From Microtetraspora malaysiensis (GTDB lineage: Bacteria; Actinomycetota; Actinomycetes; Streptosporangiales; Streptosporangiaceae): a DNA stretch of 64,000 nucleotides. The DNA is taken from assembly GCF_001528665.1 (NCBI RefSeq), contig NZ_BBYJ01000009.1:186001-250000 (forward strand). The letters are read 5' to 3'. Positions 29,000 to 36,737 of the stretch are shown piece by piece. Below the pieces are notes generated by a model. That model was not told the DNA's origin and made no database searches. It saw only the letters and a list, made by a program, of their open reading frames with translations. A program made the position numbers and the translations under genes. Numbering within the stretch: the stretch's first letter is position 1; each line of letters begins with the position of its first letter.

Positions 29000-29524
29000 T
29001 TAGGAGCAGACGCGCTTCAAGCTGGCGTACTTGCCCCAGCCGAGCGTGTATCCCTTGGGCCCCTTGTCCCAGAACTTGATGGAGGTGACGCCGGTGCCGC
29101 TGTGGATGGTGTACCAGCCCTCCTTGTCGTACTCGTTGATCCCCCTGTTGATACCCCAGCGCATGTTGCTATTTGCGCTGAGCCCCGACACCCAGAAGTC
29201 GATGTAGCCCGTGGCCTGCCTGTTGGGCACGTAGAACTGGTAGGCGCAGTTCGCGGTGGTGAACGCCACCTTGTACTCGACCTCGATGCAGACGTGCTCA
29301 CCGTTGGTGTAGGTCCACTCGATGGGCTGCTGCGTGTCCCAGCCGCTGAAGTACTGGTCGTTGCCTGGGCATGCGGAGGTGTTGCTCTCCAGTGTGGTGA
29401 CGTGAGGGGTGAACGTCTCCTCGGCAGGATCGGCGACGGCGGGCGAGCCGATCAAGGTGAGCGCGGGGAGGGCAAGGGCCGCTGCTGCGATGGCCCGGGC
29501 GGCGATGCGCTGAAAAGTTCTCAC
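29000..29524 (-). CDS. Small secreted protein, unknown function
   Basis: 174 aa from GTG 29524, with AGGAG 8 nt upstream. The ATG between them reads Met-Gln-stop and cannot be the start. A Sec signal peptide covers about residues 1-32 (LTLIGSPAVADPAEE). The mature part holds four Cys (SACPGND, HVCIEVE, ANCAYQF, KRVCS at the very end) and many aromatic residues, suggesting a disulfide-stabilised beta protein. I do not recognise a family. The gene lies at the boundary where GC falls and mobile-element debris begins. Confidence 0.7.
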   Translation of the reverse strand: MRTFQRIAARAIAAAALALPALTLIGSPAVADPAEETFTPHVTTLESNTSACPGNDQYFSGWDTQQPIEWTYTNGEHVCIEVEYKVAFTTANCAYQFYVPNRQATGYIDFWVSGLSANSNMRWGINRGINEYDKEGWYTIHSGTGVTSIKFWDKGPKGYTLGWGKYASLKRVCS

Positions 29525-30041
29525 TGCATGACTCCTGTCGGGGCGAGATGGTGTGCCGTGATGGCGTGAGATCACTTTCGGCAGGCCGGTGCCGTGTCCA
29601 CCACCCGTGGACAGCGCATGCGGACAACGACCGGACACCCGCCAGGTCTGGACAGGGGCTGGCAAGCGAGAAACGGGGGTTGAGGAACATCGGAACGGAA
29701 ACTGGCGCTAAGCCCTCGCCGTACCTGATGAGCGGCCGACGGCTCTGTGGTACGAGAACGGGCTTGATCCCTATGAGGGCAATTCGGCAAGAGGTCCCGC
29801 GTTGCCTCGTGTTGCTTTCTCGCCGGCAACACGGCCCTAGAACGGGGAGACCCCGGTGCCGTGGTGGTGGCCCGGGGTCGTTCGTTTGGCCTACGCAGCG
29901 CTCACGATTGATCCCGTAGCGTCGCGAAGTGGCGATACCTTAGCACTGTCAGGTTCGAAAGTTCATTGCTTCTGAAGGCTTTTCAGATTGAACTGTCGGG
30001 TGTTCGTTCGTTCGTGACGTGTATCTAGCTTGAGTTCTTGC
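29525..30041. other. 517-bp intergenic region with one hairpin
   Basis: No supported coding frame. Contains the GACCCCGG hairpin at 29849-29879 and an AT-richer stretch (29935-30040), including a TTCGTTCGTTCGTGACG repeat at 30003-30019. Confidence 0.4.
29849..29879. terminator. Hairpin, possible terminator
   Basis: GACCCCGG (29849-29856) pairs perfectly with CCGGGGTC (29872-29879) and is followed by GTTCGTTT. No plus-strand gene ends nearby, so it may be left over from a lost gene. Confidence 0.4.
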
Positions 30042-30085
30042 TTAGCTGATCTCGTTGTCGGTCTCGTGCTGATCTTCATTGATGA
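30042..30085. repeat. 44-bp direct repeat, copy 1
   Basis: Matches 30693-30736 at 42 of 44 positions in direct orientation, 651 bp apart. Read on the minus strand it encodes the last residues of the recombinase (INEDQHETDNEIS then stop), so it is a second copy of that gene's 3' end. The small kinase gene lies exactly between the two copies. Confidence 0.9.
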
Positions 30086-30185
30086 TGTTGAGCGCGGAAA
30101 CATCTCGGCCGCGCCGGCCAGCGCTCAGGTCTGCTGCTGACCGAGCTGACCGTCGGGCTCGCAGCGAACCACTACGATCAAGTAG

Positions 30186-30692
30186 ATGCACGCATCCCTC
30201 CACCTTCTTGCGGGCGCGCCGGCTGCAGGCAAGACCACGTTGCTCCCACACCTGCTGGCAGCGGCGGACGGCCTGGTCGTGATGGACATGGACGAGCTGC
30301 TGGAGGATGGCGCGCTGCTCGGCGTCCCCATCGCCGATCCCGCGGCTGCCCCGGTGTGGCCTGCCTACGACCGCATGTGGGAACGCATCGTGACCATGGT
30401 CCGCCGGGCGGGTCACCCGGTGCTCCTGCTGTGCCCGGTGCCTGATCCCGAGGAGTTCGCCCCAGGCGGTCGCTGGGCCGCGCCGGTTCGCTGGGCTCTG
30501 CTCGACTGCCCGGACGAGGTGCGCCTTCACCGGCTGAAGGAGCGCGGGGTACCGCAGGAGTGGATCGAGGAGGCGATGGCCGATGCCGCGCAAGGCCGCG
30601 CCCTCGCTCCCAAGGTCTTCGCCGGGGACGGGGCCGACGAGTTGGCGGTGCGGATCCTCGCCTGGGCACGTGAGGACGCGCCCAGTCATTAG
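30186..30692 (+). CDS. P-loop kinase-like ATP-binding protein (AAA_33/zeta-toxin-like size class)
   Basis: 168 aa with Walker A GAPAAGKTT at residues 9-17, a DMDELLEDG acidic motif near 37, and an Arg/Leu-rich lid (VRLHRLKERG, about residues 116-125). This is the architecture of small nucleoside or antibiotic-type kinases; substrate unknown. TACGAT at 30173-30178 ends 7 nt before the ATG and no RBS is seen, so it may be leaderless. Its TAG (30690-30692) directly abuts the stop of the opposing recombinase gene. The gene is enclosed by two 44-bp copies of the recombinase 3' end, suggesting it arrived as a cassette. Walker A is certain; family placement is not. Confidence 0.7.
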   Translation: MHASLHLLAGAPAAGKTTLLPHLLAAADGLVVMDMDELLEDGALLGVPIADPAAAPVWPAYDRMWERIVTMVRRAGHPVLLLCPVPDPEEFAPGGRWAAPVRWALLDCPDEVRLHRLKERGVPQEWIEEAMADAAQGRALAPKVFAGDGADELAVRILAWAREDAPSH

Positions 30693-30736
30693 TTAGCTGA
30701 TCTCGTTGTCGGTCTCGTCCTGATCTTCGTTGATGA
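30693..30736. repeat. 44-bp direct repeat, copy 2
   Basis: The copy that belongs to the 3' end of the recombinase reading frame (INEDQDETDNEIS, TAA at 30693-30695). Differs from copy 1 at two positions. Confidence 0.9.
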
Positions 30737-32059
30737 GTCGGCGTGCCTGGTCGGCGTAGCGGATAGCGGTGCTCTCATCGATGCCGAAGACCACGGCGAG
30801 ATGGAGCGCGTCTGGGCCCCGATTGAGCGCCTCCTCCAGGACGCGGTCGACACGTAGATCGTCGAGCCGGACCCGGTGTCGGACGAGTAGGTGTTGCTTG
30901 AGGTAGTAGGTGCTGACGGGCTCGACTCCGGCGGCGGTGAGCCGGGAGATTAGGACGTGCGGGTTGCCGGTGTGCGGCCAGAATTGGCGGCGCTCGGCGA
31001 GGTAGTCGCGCAGGGCGTCGTGGGTCAGCTCGTCGAGAGGGCGGGCGAGGCCGTCGAGGATGATCCGCCGGGAAGGTCGATGTCGTCGAGGGCGAGCTGG
31101 CGGATCGTCCGAGGGCGAGCGGCGTGGATAGCGGCCAAGGCGACAACCAGACGCAGCGCCGGCGTGACGGCGGCACTGACGGCGCTCTTGAGCGCAAACT
31201 CGTCGAGCGGCAGGCGCTCAGGGTAGGGATGGGCTCCCGGGTGAAGCTGAGTGGTGGGGTTGGCGAAGATCCGCCGATGCTTGGTGGCGAAACGGAACAA
31301 CGACTTCAGCGCGGTGACGGTGTTGCTGAGGCGGCGCCCGCGCAGCGCCTCGACGGCGGCGTGGGCCTCCTCGCGCGTAACCTCGCGTAGGTGCTTGCGG
31401 GTGGTCGCCCAGCTCTCCAGGATCGGCTGGACGGTTCCCAGGTAGACGTACAAGGTGGTGTCGGAGCGCGGGCGGGTGCGGGCGTCTCCGGTGTGCAGCC
31501 AGGTCAGCCAGTCGCGGACGTCGGTCTTGAAGTTTGCGGGCAGCGTGCTGGTGCGCCGGTCGGTCCAGGCCAGGATCGCTTTGGGTCGCTGCTCGTCGAG
31601 TAAACCGAGCTCGGTGAGGACCTCCGCGGTCCGCTTGATGCTGCGACCCCGGCCGCGCAGGCGGTCAAGCTGGGCGTAGGCGACCGGTTCGTCGGCGGGA
31701 TGTTCGGCCAGCAGCAGGACCAGGGTCCGTTCGACGGCGGCGAAGACGTTGCGCGACCAGCCGCGTTCCTCGCGCATCTGAACGGCTCGCTGACGCGCCT
31801 GGACGAGCATGGGATTGTCGGGAGCCAGGGACCTTTGAGCAGTCGGTTGCCGGGGCGTGCTCTGCCCGGAGGAGACGCGGTCGCGGTGGGCGCGCTTGCG
31901 GCATGCCGAGCCGCAATAGACCGGGCGGCGGCCGACGCCTGTGTAGGCGACAGGCCAGCCGCATATCACGGCGCGTCGGCGACGCTCACCGAGGCGGCAG
32001 CGAGCGGCCAGCGCGCGACCGTGGAGTAACGGCAGGCGGGCCGGCGGCCAGTCGACCAT
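30693..32059 (-). pseudogene. Tyrosine-recombinase-like gene with a frameshift
   Basis: The N-terminal part (32059 to about 31070) carries a zinc-finger-like CGWPVAYTGVGRRPVYCGSAC typical of actinomycete integrases, then a core-binding region and a catalytic-domain start (RPRTIRQLALDDIDLPG). There the frame is lost. One added base after CTTCCCGGC restores IILDGLARPLDELTHDALRDYL, which continues to VEPVSTYYLKQHL, a final Tyr in STAIRYADQARRL and the stop at 30693. As written the product would stop about 17 residues after the break, lacking the catalytic tyrosine. Either a real inactivating mutation or a sequencing error. It overlaps the upstream HTH gene by 74 bp. Confidence 0.75.
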
Positions 32060-32324
32060 CGGCGTTGGCCGCCTGGTCCTGGTCGTGCTGGACGGGCTGC
32101 GGCACCAACTCGGGCTCGCGGATCAGCAGTTCGCCGACCTCGCAACCGAGCGTCGCACAGATCACTTCCAGCTCATCCAGCTTGATGCTGGCCGGATGTC
32201 CGGACCACAGACCCGACATCTTGCCCGCGCTGATTACCAGGCCGCGTTCCGCGAGCAGGCGTTGCATCTCGCTGGCCTTCCAGATACCGCGCTGCGCGGC
32301 GGCCATTCGCAGGTTCCACTTCAT
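31986..32324 (-). CDS. XRE-family HTH regulator
   Basis: 112 aa from ATG 32324, whose ATGA overlaps the stop of the gene before it. Cro/C1-type helix-turn-helix in residues about 5-65 (MQRLLAERGLVISAGKMSGL, then LDELEVICATLGCEVGELL). The C-terminal 45 residues are low complexity, rich in Gln, Pro and Arg. Regulators of this size directly before an integrase-like gene are common in actinomycete mobile elements, and this one overlaps the recombinase reading frame. Probably controls the element. Confidence 0.8.
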   Translation of the reverse strand: MKWNLRMAAAQRGIWKASEMQRLLAERGLVISAGKMSGLWSGHPASIKLDELEVICATLGCEVGELLIREPELVPQPVQHDQDQAANADGRLAAGPPAVTPRSRAGRSLPPR

Positions 32325-32661
32325 CGGCTCAGGCCCTCCCAGCGCCGAGCGGCGCGTTGCTGCCCGGCGATCCAGGCGTCTTCGACGGCGAGGCCGGCCA
32401 CGACCCAACCGGGCGCGTAGCCGAGGCCGAACCGCCATCCGACCACGGCCAGGCCAGGGCCAGGGTCGCGGTGTAGGTGGTGACGTGGGCGAGGTTGGCG
32501 GTCCACCCGGCCCGGCCGGGCGCGGCCTTGCCGCACGCCTGGCCGTGCGTCTGTACCCAGTGGTCCGCGACGGAGTGCGCCGCGTACAGGGTGGCCAGGG
32601 TGAGGGCGAAGCGTAAGGCTGCCTCGGTCGTCAGGCTTGAAGTCGTAGCGAAAATTTGCAC
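32321..32661 (-). pseudogene. Small membrane protein of the mobile element, frameshifted
   Basis: From ATG 32661: helix LRFALTLATLYAAHSVADHW, then HVTTYTATLALAW. The frame then shifts; restoring one C in a CTGGCC hexamer run (about 32446-32464) gives VVGWRFGLGYAPGWVVAGLA and EDAWIAGQQRAARRWEGLSR, ending at TGA that overlaps the HTH start. The VADHWVQT core resembles membrane proteins found in actinomycete integrative elements; I do not know a function. The break lies in a short repeat, so slippage or a sequencing error are both plausible. Confidence 0.6.
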
Positions 32662-32766
32662 GCGATCAAGGACAGTCGCTCTGATCGGCTCCGGCGATCG
32701 GATGGTCCGTCCGACGTTCTGAGTTGTGATCGCGGGACGTATGGCCGCTTATGGGAGGATTGGTTC

Positions 32767-33204
32767 GTGGAAGCATCAGTGAGGCAGATTCAAGTCACTT
32801 TCGACTGTGCAGAACCTGAGCGCGTTGCTCGTTTCTGGTGTGAGGTGTTGGGGTACGTCGCGCCGCGGCCACCGGAGGGGTTTGCCAGTTGGGACGATTT
32901 CAATCGCACGCTGCCGCCTGAGCAGCGGGATTCATGGTTCGCATGCAGTGATCCCTCGGGCGCGGGCCCGCGGTTGTACTTCCAGCGTGTTCCCGAAGGC
33001 AAGGTCGTCAAGAATCGGCTGCACCTTGACGTGCGGGTGGGGATCGGGCTGGTGGGCGAGGAGCGCCTGGCGGCCCTTGAGGCCGAATGCTCGCGGCTGA
33101 TCCAGCTCGGCGCGGTACGCGTACGGCTCCTGCCTGCCGATGAAGTAAACGAGTCGGTCGTGGTCATGCAGGACGTTGAGGGCAACGAGTTCTGCCTCGC
33201 CTGA
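32767..33204 (+). CDS. VOC superfamily protein
   Basis: 145 aa from GTG 32767, with GGAGG at 32754-32758 fixing the start. Residues 7-26 read QVTFDCAEPERVARFWCEVL, the standard opening of glyoxalase-like proteins, followed by GPRLYFQRVPEGK, RLHLDVRVG and the closing VMQDVEGNEFCLA with the usual Glu. The pattern matches the class that uses the fold for small-molecule binding or resistance. Substrate unknown. It is the only intact chromosomal-type gene between two mobile-element zones. Confidence 0.85.
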   Translation: MEASVRQIQVTFDCAEPERVARFWCEVLGYVAPRPPEGFASWDDFNRTLPPEQRDSWFACSDPSGAGPRLYFQRVPEGKVVKNRLHLDVRVGIGLVGEERLAALEAECSRLIQLGAVRVRLLPADEVNESVVVMQDVEGNEFCLA

Positions 33205-33313
33205 GTGGCAGGCAGGAGCGAAGAGCCCGGCCGGCTATGCCGGTTCCCATTCGCCGACCTCGAACTCCTCCACCACAGCCTCGGCCCCACTCAAAGGGGT
33301 CATGCGTCACGAG

Positions 33314-33350
33314 ACCTGGCGGCTGGGGACACGTTCGGGAGCGGAGGGCC
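33314..33350 (+). repeat. 37-bp inverted repeat, left arm
   Basis: Reverse complement of 35945-35981 with one mismatch in 37. The pair bounds 2,668 bp containing the small ORF, the membrane sigma factor, a Tn3 relic and a HAD hydrolase. Length is near that of Tn3-family ends (38 bp), but the outer bases do not begin with GGGG. Confidence 0.85.
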
Positions 33351-33392
33351 GTGCAGGGGACCTGAACCCCCTCTCGCAGCGGCGTGTGAGCC

Positions 33393-33427
33393 CGCGGCCG
33401 TCGCACCTCCACGGTGCGGCGGCCGCG
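33393..33427. terminator. Hairpin, likely terminator
   Basis: CGCGGCCGTCGCACC pairs with GGTGCGGCGGCCGCG (one G-U pair) around a 5-nt loop. Lies 190 bp after the VOC gene and 175 bp before the small ORF. Confidence 0.45.
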
Positions 33428-33601
33428 ACGCCCGAGCGAGTTGGGGTTGAGGGGTCCGGGGCCACTTGCGAGAAGCGCACTCCGCGAGCGGGGCCTTCTC
33501 CGTTGGGAATCGGCTGTAAAGAGATTCGGCGGTTCTGCCCTCGAAGGGAGTAGAGGCGGTCACCATGAGGGAGGCCGCATCGGCTCCCGAAGGAGGCGGC
33601 G

Positions 33602-33793
33602 GTGACCGATCCGGTCCTGATAGCGATGGCCGCGGTGTGTGCGCGTGGTCTGGTCGTCTTGGTGGACGCGTTGGCCGAGCGGATCGTGCTGCGGGCCCGC
33701 CGGGAGCTGATCCGCAGCGCGATCTCGCTCCCGCCCGGCACCGAGGTGGAGCAGGAGCGGGCCGGCTGGCGGGCCAGGCGGGTCCGGCGATGA
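33602..33793 (+). CDS. Small protein (63 aa) coupled to a membrane sigma factor
   Basis: GTG 33602 with a strong GAAGGAGG site 4-12 nt upstream. Residues 3-27 are hydrophobic (LIAMAAVCARGLVVLVDALA); then an Arg-rich helix (RIVLRARRELIRSAI), SLPPGTEVEQ and a basic tail (WRARRVRR). The stop overlaps the ATG of the sigma factor gene (ATGA), so the two are translationally coupled. Position and size fit a small regulator of the sigma factor, but there is no homology evidence and I do not recognise it. Confidence 0.7.
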   Translation: MTDPVLIAMAAVCARGLVVLVDALAERIVLRARRELIRSAISLPPGTEVEQERAGWRARRVRR

Positions 33794-34560
33794 CCCCCGA
33801 GGAGGCATACGAACTCCACAGGTGCCGGAAGCGTGCGCTGGCCGGGGCCGTCTACGGCGAGCAGCATGATCCGCTCTTGGGCTACGCCCGCCGGTTGGCC
33901 TCCGGCTGGGGGATCCCGATGAGCGAGCTGGACCCTGAGGACGTCGTCCAAGACGCGTTCGTGCAGCTGATACTCCAGGACGGGATCGAGACGATTCACA
34001 AGCCCGGGGCGTGGTTGTGCGTGGTGGTCCGCAACCAGATCGCCAAGGCCGCCCAGCGGCGCCGTCCCTTCACCGAGGGCGACCCCGCCTTGCACCTGGA
34101 GGCCGGAACAGCCTGCTGGTCCTCCTTGGCGCGCCAAGCCGACATCGAAGACATCCGCGCGGCCCGCACCGTTGTCGACGCGATCGCCGACCTGTCCGGC
34201 AACCAGCAGATCGCCACCTACCTCAGCCGCGTCCAGGGGTGGCCCAACACCGATATCGCTGCCTTCCTCGACTGCTCGGTGTCCACTGCCGGCGTTCACG
34301 TCTTCCGTGGCACTCATGCCATCAGCGCTAGCCCCGAAGTGATGGCTGCCTCGCGCTCGGCCTCCTTCGGCCCCCTCGTGGTTGTTTTGGTCGGCCTGGT
34401 GATCGCCATCGTGCTCTTCCTCGCTGGCGCCTCGTGGTGGCTGGCTGTGCTCGTGCCGGTCGGTCTCTTCCTGGGGGCCGTTGCTTCGAGCTGGCTGTGG
34501 TACTCCATCGCGGACTGGTTGTACGACCGGCGTATCCGGCGTCGCCGCGAGAACTCATAA
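33790..34560 (+). CDS. ECF-type sigma factor with two C-terminal membrane helices
   Basis: 256 aa from ATG 33790. Region 2 at about residues 25-90 (DPEDVVQDAFVQLIL, KPGAWLCVVVRNQIAKAA); region 4 at about 125-178 (IATYLSRVQGWPNTDIAAFL, STAGVHVFRGTHA). Unlike ordinary ECF factors the protein then continues with two membrane segments (about 195-213 and 216-237) and a basic RRIRRRREN tail, which should hold it at the membrane with region 4 inside. A membrane-bound sigma factor would need release or would work in place. It is coupled to the 63-aa gene in front. Enclosed by 37-bp inverted repeats, in mobile-element-rich DNA. Confidence 0.8.
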   Translation: MTPEEAYELHRCRKRALAGAVYGEQHDPLLGYARRLASGWGIPMSELDPEDVVQDAFVQLILQDGIETIHKPGAWLCVVVRNQIAKAAQRRRPFTEGDPALHLEAGTACWSSLARQADIEDIRAARTVVDAIADLSGNQQIATYLSRVQGWPNTDIAAFLDCSVSTAGVHVFRGTHAISASPEVMAASRSASFGPLVVVLVGLVIAIVLFLAGASWWLAVLVPVGLFLGAVASSWLWYSIADWLYDRRIRRRRENS

Positions 34561-34775
34561 CCGCAGCTCAGGCCTATATCCGCTCAGACGCGGAAGTCGG
34601 CGGGGGAGGCGCGGCATGCCTGCCACGATGCCGGGCTGGTGCGGTGGCCGAGAAGGAGATCGGGAAGCCGTTGGCAGATCGTGTTCCCGGTCCCCGGCAG
34701 ATCCCCGGAAGGCGGTTCACAAGGGCACAGGGTCACTTGCGAGAATGGGGGGCGCGTTTTTCACAAGTTGCCTGG

Positions 34776-34977
34776 TTACTGGCTGGCGGCAAGTGCGGCG
34801 TAGGCCGTGCTGCGGGAAAGCTTCAGGATGCGGGCGGCCTCCGTGACGCTGACGCCTTCGTCGACGAGGCGGCGCAACGTCGCCAGCTCGGCACCGCTCC
34901 AGCTCCGGGCGCGTGGGCACCTCGGTGAACGTCCCGTACGCCTCGGCCTGCTCATCAGTCAGAAACTCCACCGGCAC
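34776..34977 (-). mobile_element. Tn3-family relic: transposase N-terminus joined to resolvase C-terminus
   Basis: From GTG 34977 the frame reads VPVEFLTDEQAEAYGTF and EVPTRPELER, the N-terminus of Tn3-type TnpA. At about 34905 the sequence jumps to the C-terminal HTH of a resolvase in another frame (AELATLRRLVDEGVSVTEAA, then LKLSRSTAYAALAASQ, stop 34776). Everything between was deleted. The flanking 34561-34775 and 34978-35200 carry no supported gene. Confidence 0.75.
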
Positions 34978-35200
34978 GAGGCGGGCCGTAACCAGCACCG
35001 ACGCCCGTCCGGCGAGCTTTCCGCGAACCCCGGCCGTGCCCGCACCCGGTGCGCTAGCCGACCAAGATCAATCTCACCGGGATTTCCTGTACCTCAACTA
35101 CTCACACCCGGCGTCCTGCTCGACTGGCGCGCGGGCCTACTCGCCGCGCTGGCCGTCGCCGTGGGCGACTGGGCCCACACCTACCAGCGGGGCAGCGGAG

Positions 35201-35860
35201 TCATGGTCGGTCGGTTTGTACGAGGAGTGCCGGGAGTTCGCGCATGTCGTCGAAGACTGTGGTGTTTGGTCCTTCAAGCCATTTCGCGGGTGTGAGTCCG
35301 CCGGCGTAGCCAAGAGCGCGCATGCCGGCTGTGCGGGCTGCCTGGATCCCGTATTTGCTGTCCTCGACGACGATGCAGACCGAGGGGTGGACGCCCATCT
35401 GCTTGGCGGCGTGCAGGAACAGGTCGGGGGCCGGTTTGCCGTGGGCGACCTCGCTGGCGCTGAAGATGCGGCCTTCGAAGTATGGGTAGATCCCGGTGTG
35501 GCCCAGGGTGTGGCGCATCGTGTCGTGGCTGCCGCCAGAGGCGACGCAGCTGGGAAGTGTGAGGGTGTCGAGGACTTCGAGGATGCCATCGACCGGGGTG
35601 AGTTCGGCATCGACGGCCGTGCGGTGCAGTTGCTCGAATCTCTCCTGCCAGAGTGCGGCCCGGCTCGGCCCAACTCGGGCGGTGATTTGTTCTCCGTTGG
35701 AGAGGGGCGACCGGCCGATGAACTTTTCGATTACCTCGGCTTCGGTCAGCGGCCAGCCCAGCTCGGCGCCCACGGCGACGTGGAGGCGCGCGGCAATGCG
35801 TTCGCTGTCGACGAGCACGCCGTCGCAGTCGAAAATGACGAGTTCAATCGGAGTGATCAT
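35201..35860 (-). CDS. HAD-IA family hydrolase (beta-phosphoglucomutase/phosphatase-like)
   Basis: 219 aa. Motif I FDCDGVLVDSE (about residues 9-19), motif II Ser in CVASGGSHD, motif III Lys in HGKPAPDLFL (about 142), motif IV VEDSKYGIQAA (about 166). The helical cap between residues 20 and 90 marks subclass I. Such enzymes dephosphorylate small phosphometabolites with Mg2+; substrate not inferable. TAGGCT ends 6 nt before the ATG and there is no RBS, so it may be leaderless. It lies just inside the right inverted-repeat arm. Confidence 0.88.
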   Translation of the reverse strand: MITPIELVIFDCDGVLVDSERIAARLHVAVGAELGWPLTEAEVIEKFIGRSPLSNGEQITARVGPSRAALWQERFEQLHRTAVDAELTPVDGILEVLDTLTLPSCVASGGSHDTMRHTLGHTGIYPYFEGRIFSASEVAHGKPAPDLFLHAAKQMGVHPSVCIVVEDSKYGIQAARTAGMRALGYAGGLTPAKWLEGPNTTVFDDMRELPALLVQTDRP

Positions 35861-35944
35861 CCGGAGAGCCTAATCCGATCACGGTGGTTCGCGGCGAGGG
35901 AAGGCGGCTGACCCTGGTGGCCCCAGGGGCGGCCTCGCGGAGCC

Positions 35945-35981
35945 GGCCCTCCGCTCCCGAACGTGTCCCCGGCCGCCAGGT
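35945..35981 (-). repeat. 37-bp inverted repeat, right arm
   Basis: Inverted partner of 33314-33350 (36 of 37 positions). In one frame both arms read LAAGDTFGSGG, so they may derive from copies of one coding segment rather than from transposon ends. Confidence 0.85.
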
Positions 35982-36012
35982 AGGTCTGACGGCGCCATTG
36001 GATTCGCGTGAT

Positions 36013-36044
36013 GGGTGTCGGGATTAGAAGGTTTCCCGACACCC
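36013..36044. terminator. Hairpin, possible terminator or regulatory stem
   Basis: GGGTGTCGGGA (36013-36023) pairs perfectly with TCCCGACACCC (36034-36044), loop 10 nt. TTTCCCGACA recurs at about 36144-36153, upstream of the resolvase relic. Confidence 0.5.
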
Positions 36045-36184
36045 CACCGAGCCGGTCCGCGACCACCCGGAAGACCGGACACCGGGTGACGAAACACCGC
36101 CCCAGGCGGTCGAATTCGCGTCCGAATTGACGACAGGATTTCCCGACAGGTAAAAGGGGCTCCGACCTTCTCGAGGAGCACCTG

Positions 36185-36457
36185 GTGCGGATCGTCTACT
36201 CCCGCGTGTCCACCGCGACCCAGTCACTGCTGCGGCAGCGCCACATCCTCACCGAGGCCGGCCTCCTCGTCCGGACCGAAGGCGTCGCCGAAGGATTCCG
36301 CCCCGCCGAGGGCGTGCTGCTGTTCGAGGACCCGGCTTCGTTCCAGGATCAGGGCACGTCGATCGCGGCCCTCGCACGCACCCACGGAGTCAGCCGCGCC
36401 GCCGTACGGACCGCGCTCGCCGACCTGCTACCTCACCAGGCCCAGCCGGACCAGTAA
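36185..36457 (+). pseudogene. Serine resolvase with internal deletion
   Basis: GTG 36185. The first 30 residues match the catalytic start of resolvase/invertase proteins (RIVYSRVSTATQSLLRQRH; catalytic Ser in RVST). The last 25 match the C-terminal HTH (TSIAALARTHGVSRAAVRTA). The roughly 90 residues of the catalytic core between them are absent, replaced by a short unrelated linker. The frame is open, 90 aa, but the product cannot be an active recombinase; it could still bind DNA. Confidence 0.7.
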
Positions 36458-36629
36458 TCAGGCCGCCTCCATCGGAACGGCCAGCGGCGATAGCGCGTCC
36501 CCCGCGGGCTCGTTAACGCCACTGGCCGTTCGGGTGCTGCTCAAGCCCCGCCTCAGCGACCAGCACCGACACCGTCCAGAAACCTGCGTCCCAAAAGGGA
36601 GGTGCTACAGGCCGGTGCCGCTCATGGGG

Positions 36630-36737
36630 TTGTGGGGCGCAGACCCGATGCTGATCGGCCGTCACGGTCGTTGGCGCGACAGGTCCCGCACCGTGTTGGG
36701 CTACATCCGCGACATCGACCGCTGGGCGCCGAGGTAG
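36630..36737 (+). pseudogene. Tyrosine-recombinase C-terminal fragment
   Basis: Reads WGADPMLIGRHGRW, then SRTVLGYIRDIDRWAPR and stop. The GYIR-x-x-D-RW pattern is the region around the catalytic Tyr of actinomycete integrases. No N-terminal part is present upstream (36458-36630 has only short frames). Confidence 0.5.

Larger units (their letters stand above)
33205..33601. other. 397-bp gap carrying an inverted-repeat arm and a hairpin
   Basis: No supported gene. It holds the left 37-bp inverted-repeat arm (33314-33350), a 15-bp hairpin (33393-33427) and, at the end, the GAAGGAGG ribosome site (33589-33597) of the next gene. Confidence 0.5.

Noticed and set aside
28892-29569. Plus-strand frame opposite the small secreted gene
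   Set aside because: Overlaps a gene with a signal peptide and RBS on the other strand; Gly/Val/Arg-rich shadow composition.
30042-30736. CRISPR-like repeat pair
   Set aside because: Only two copies, 651 bp apart, encoding a protein C-terminus; no array.
33314-35981. Complete Tn3-family transposon
   Set aside because: TnpA is reduced to about 25 residues, the repeat ends do not start GGGG, and no target duplication was found.
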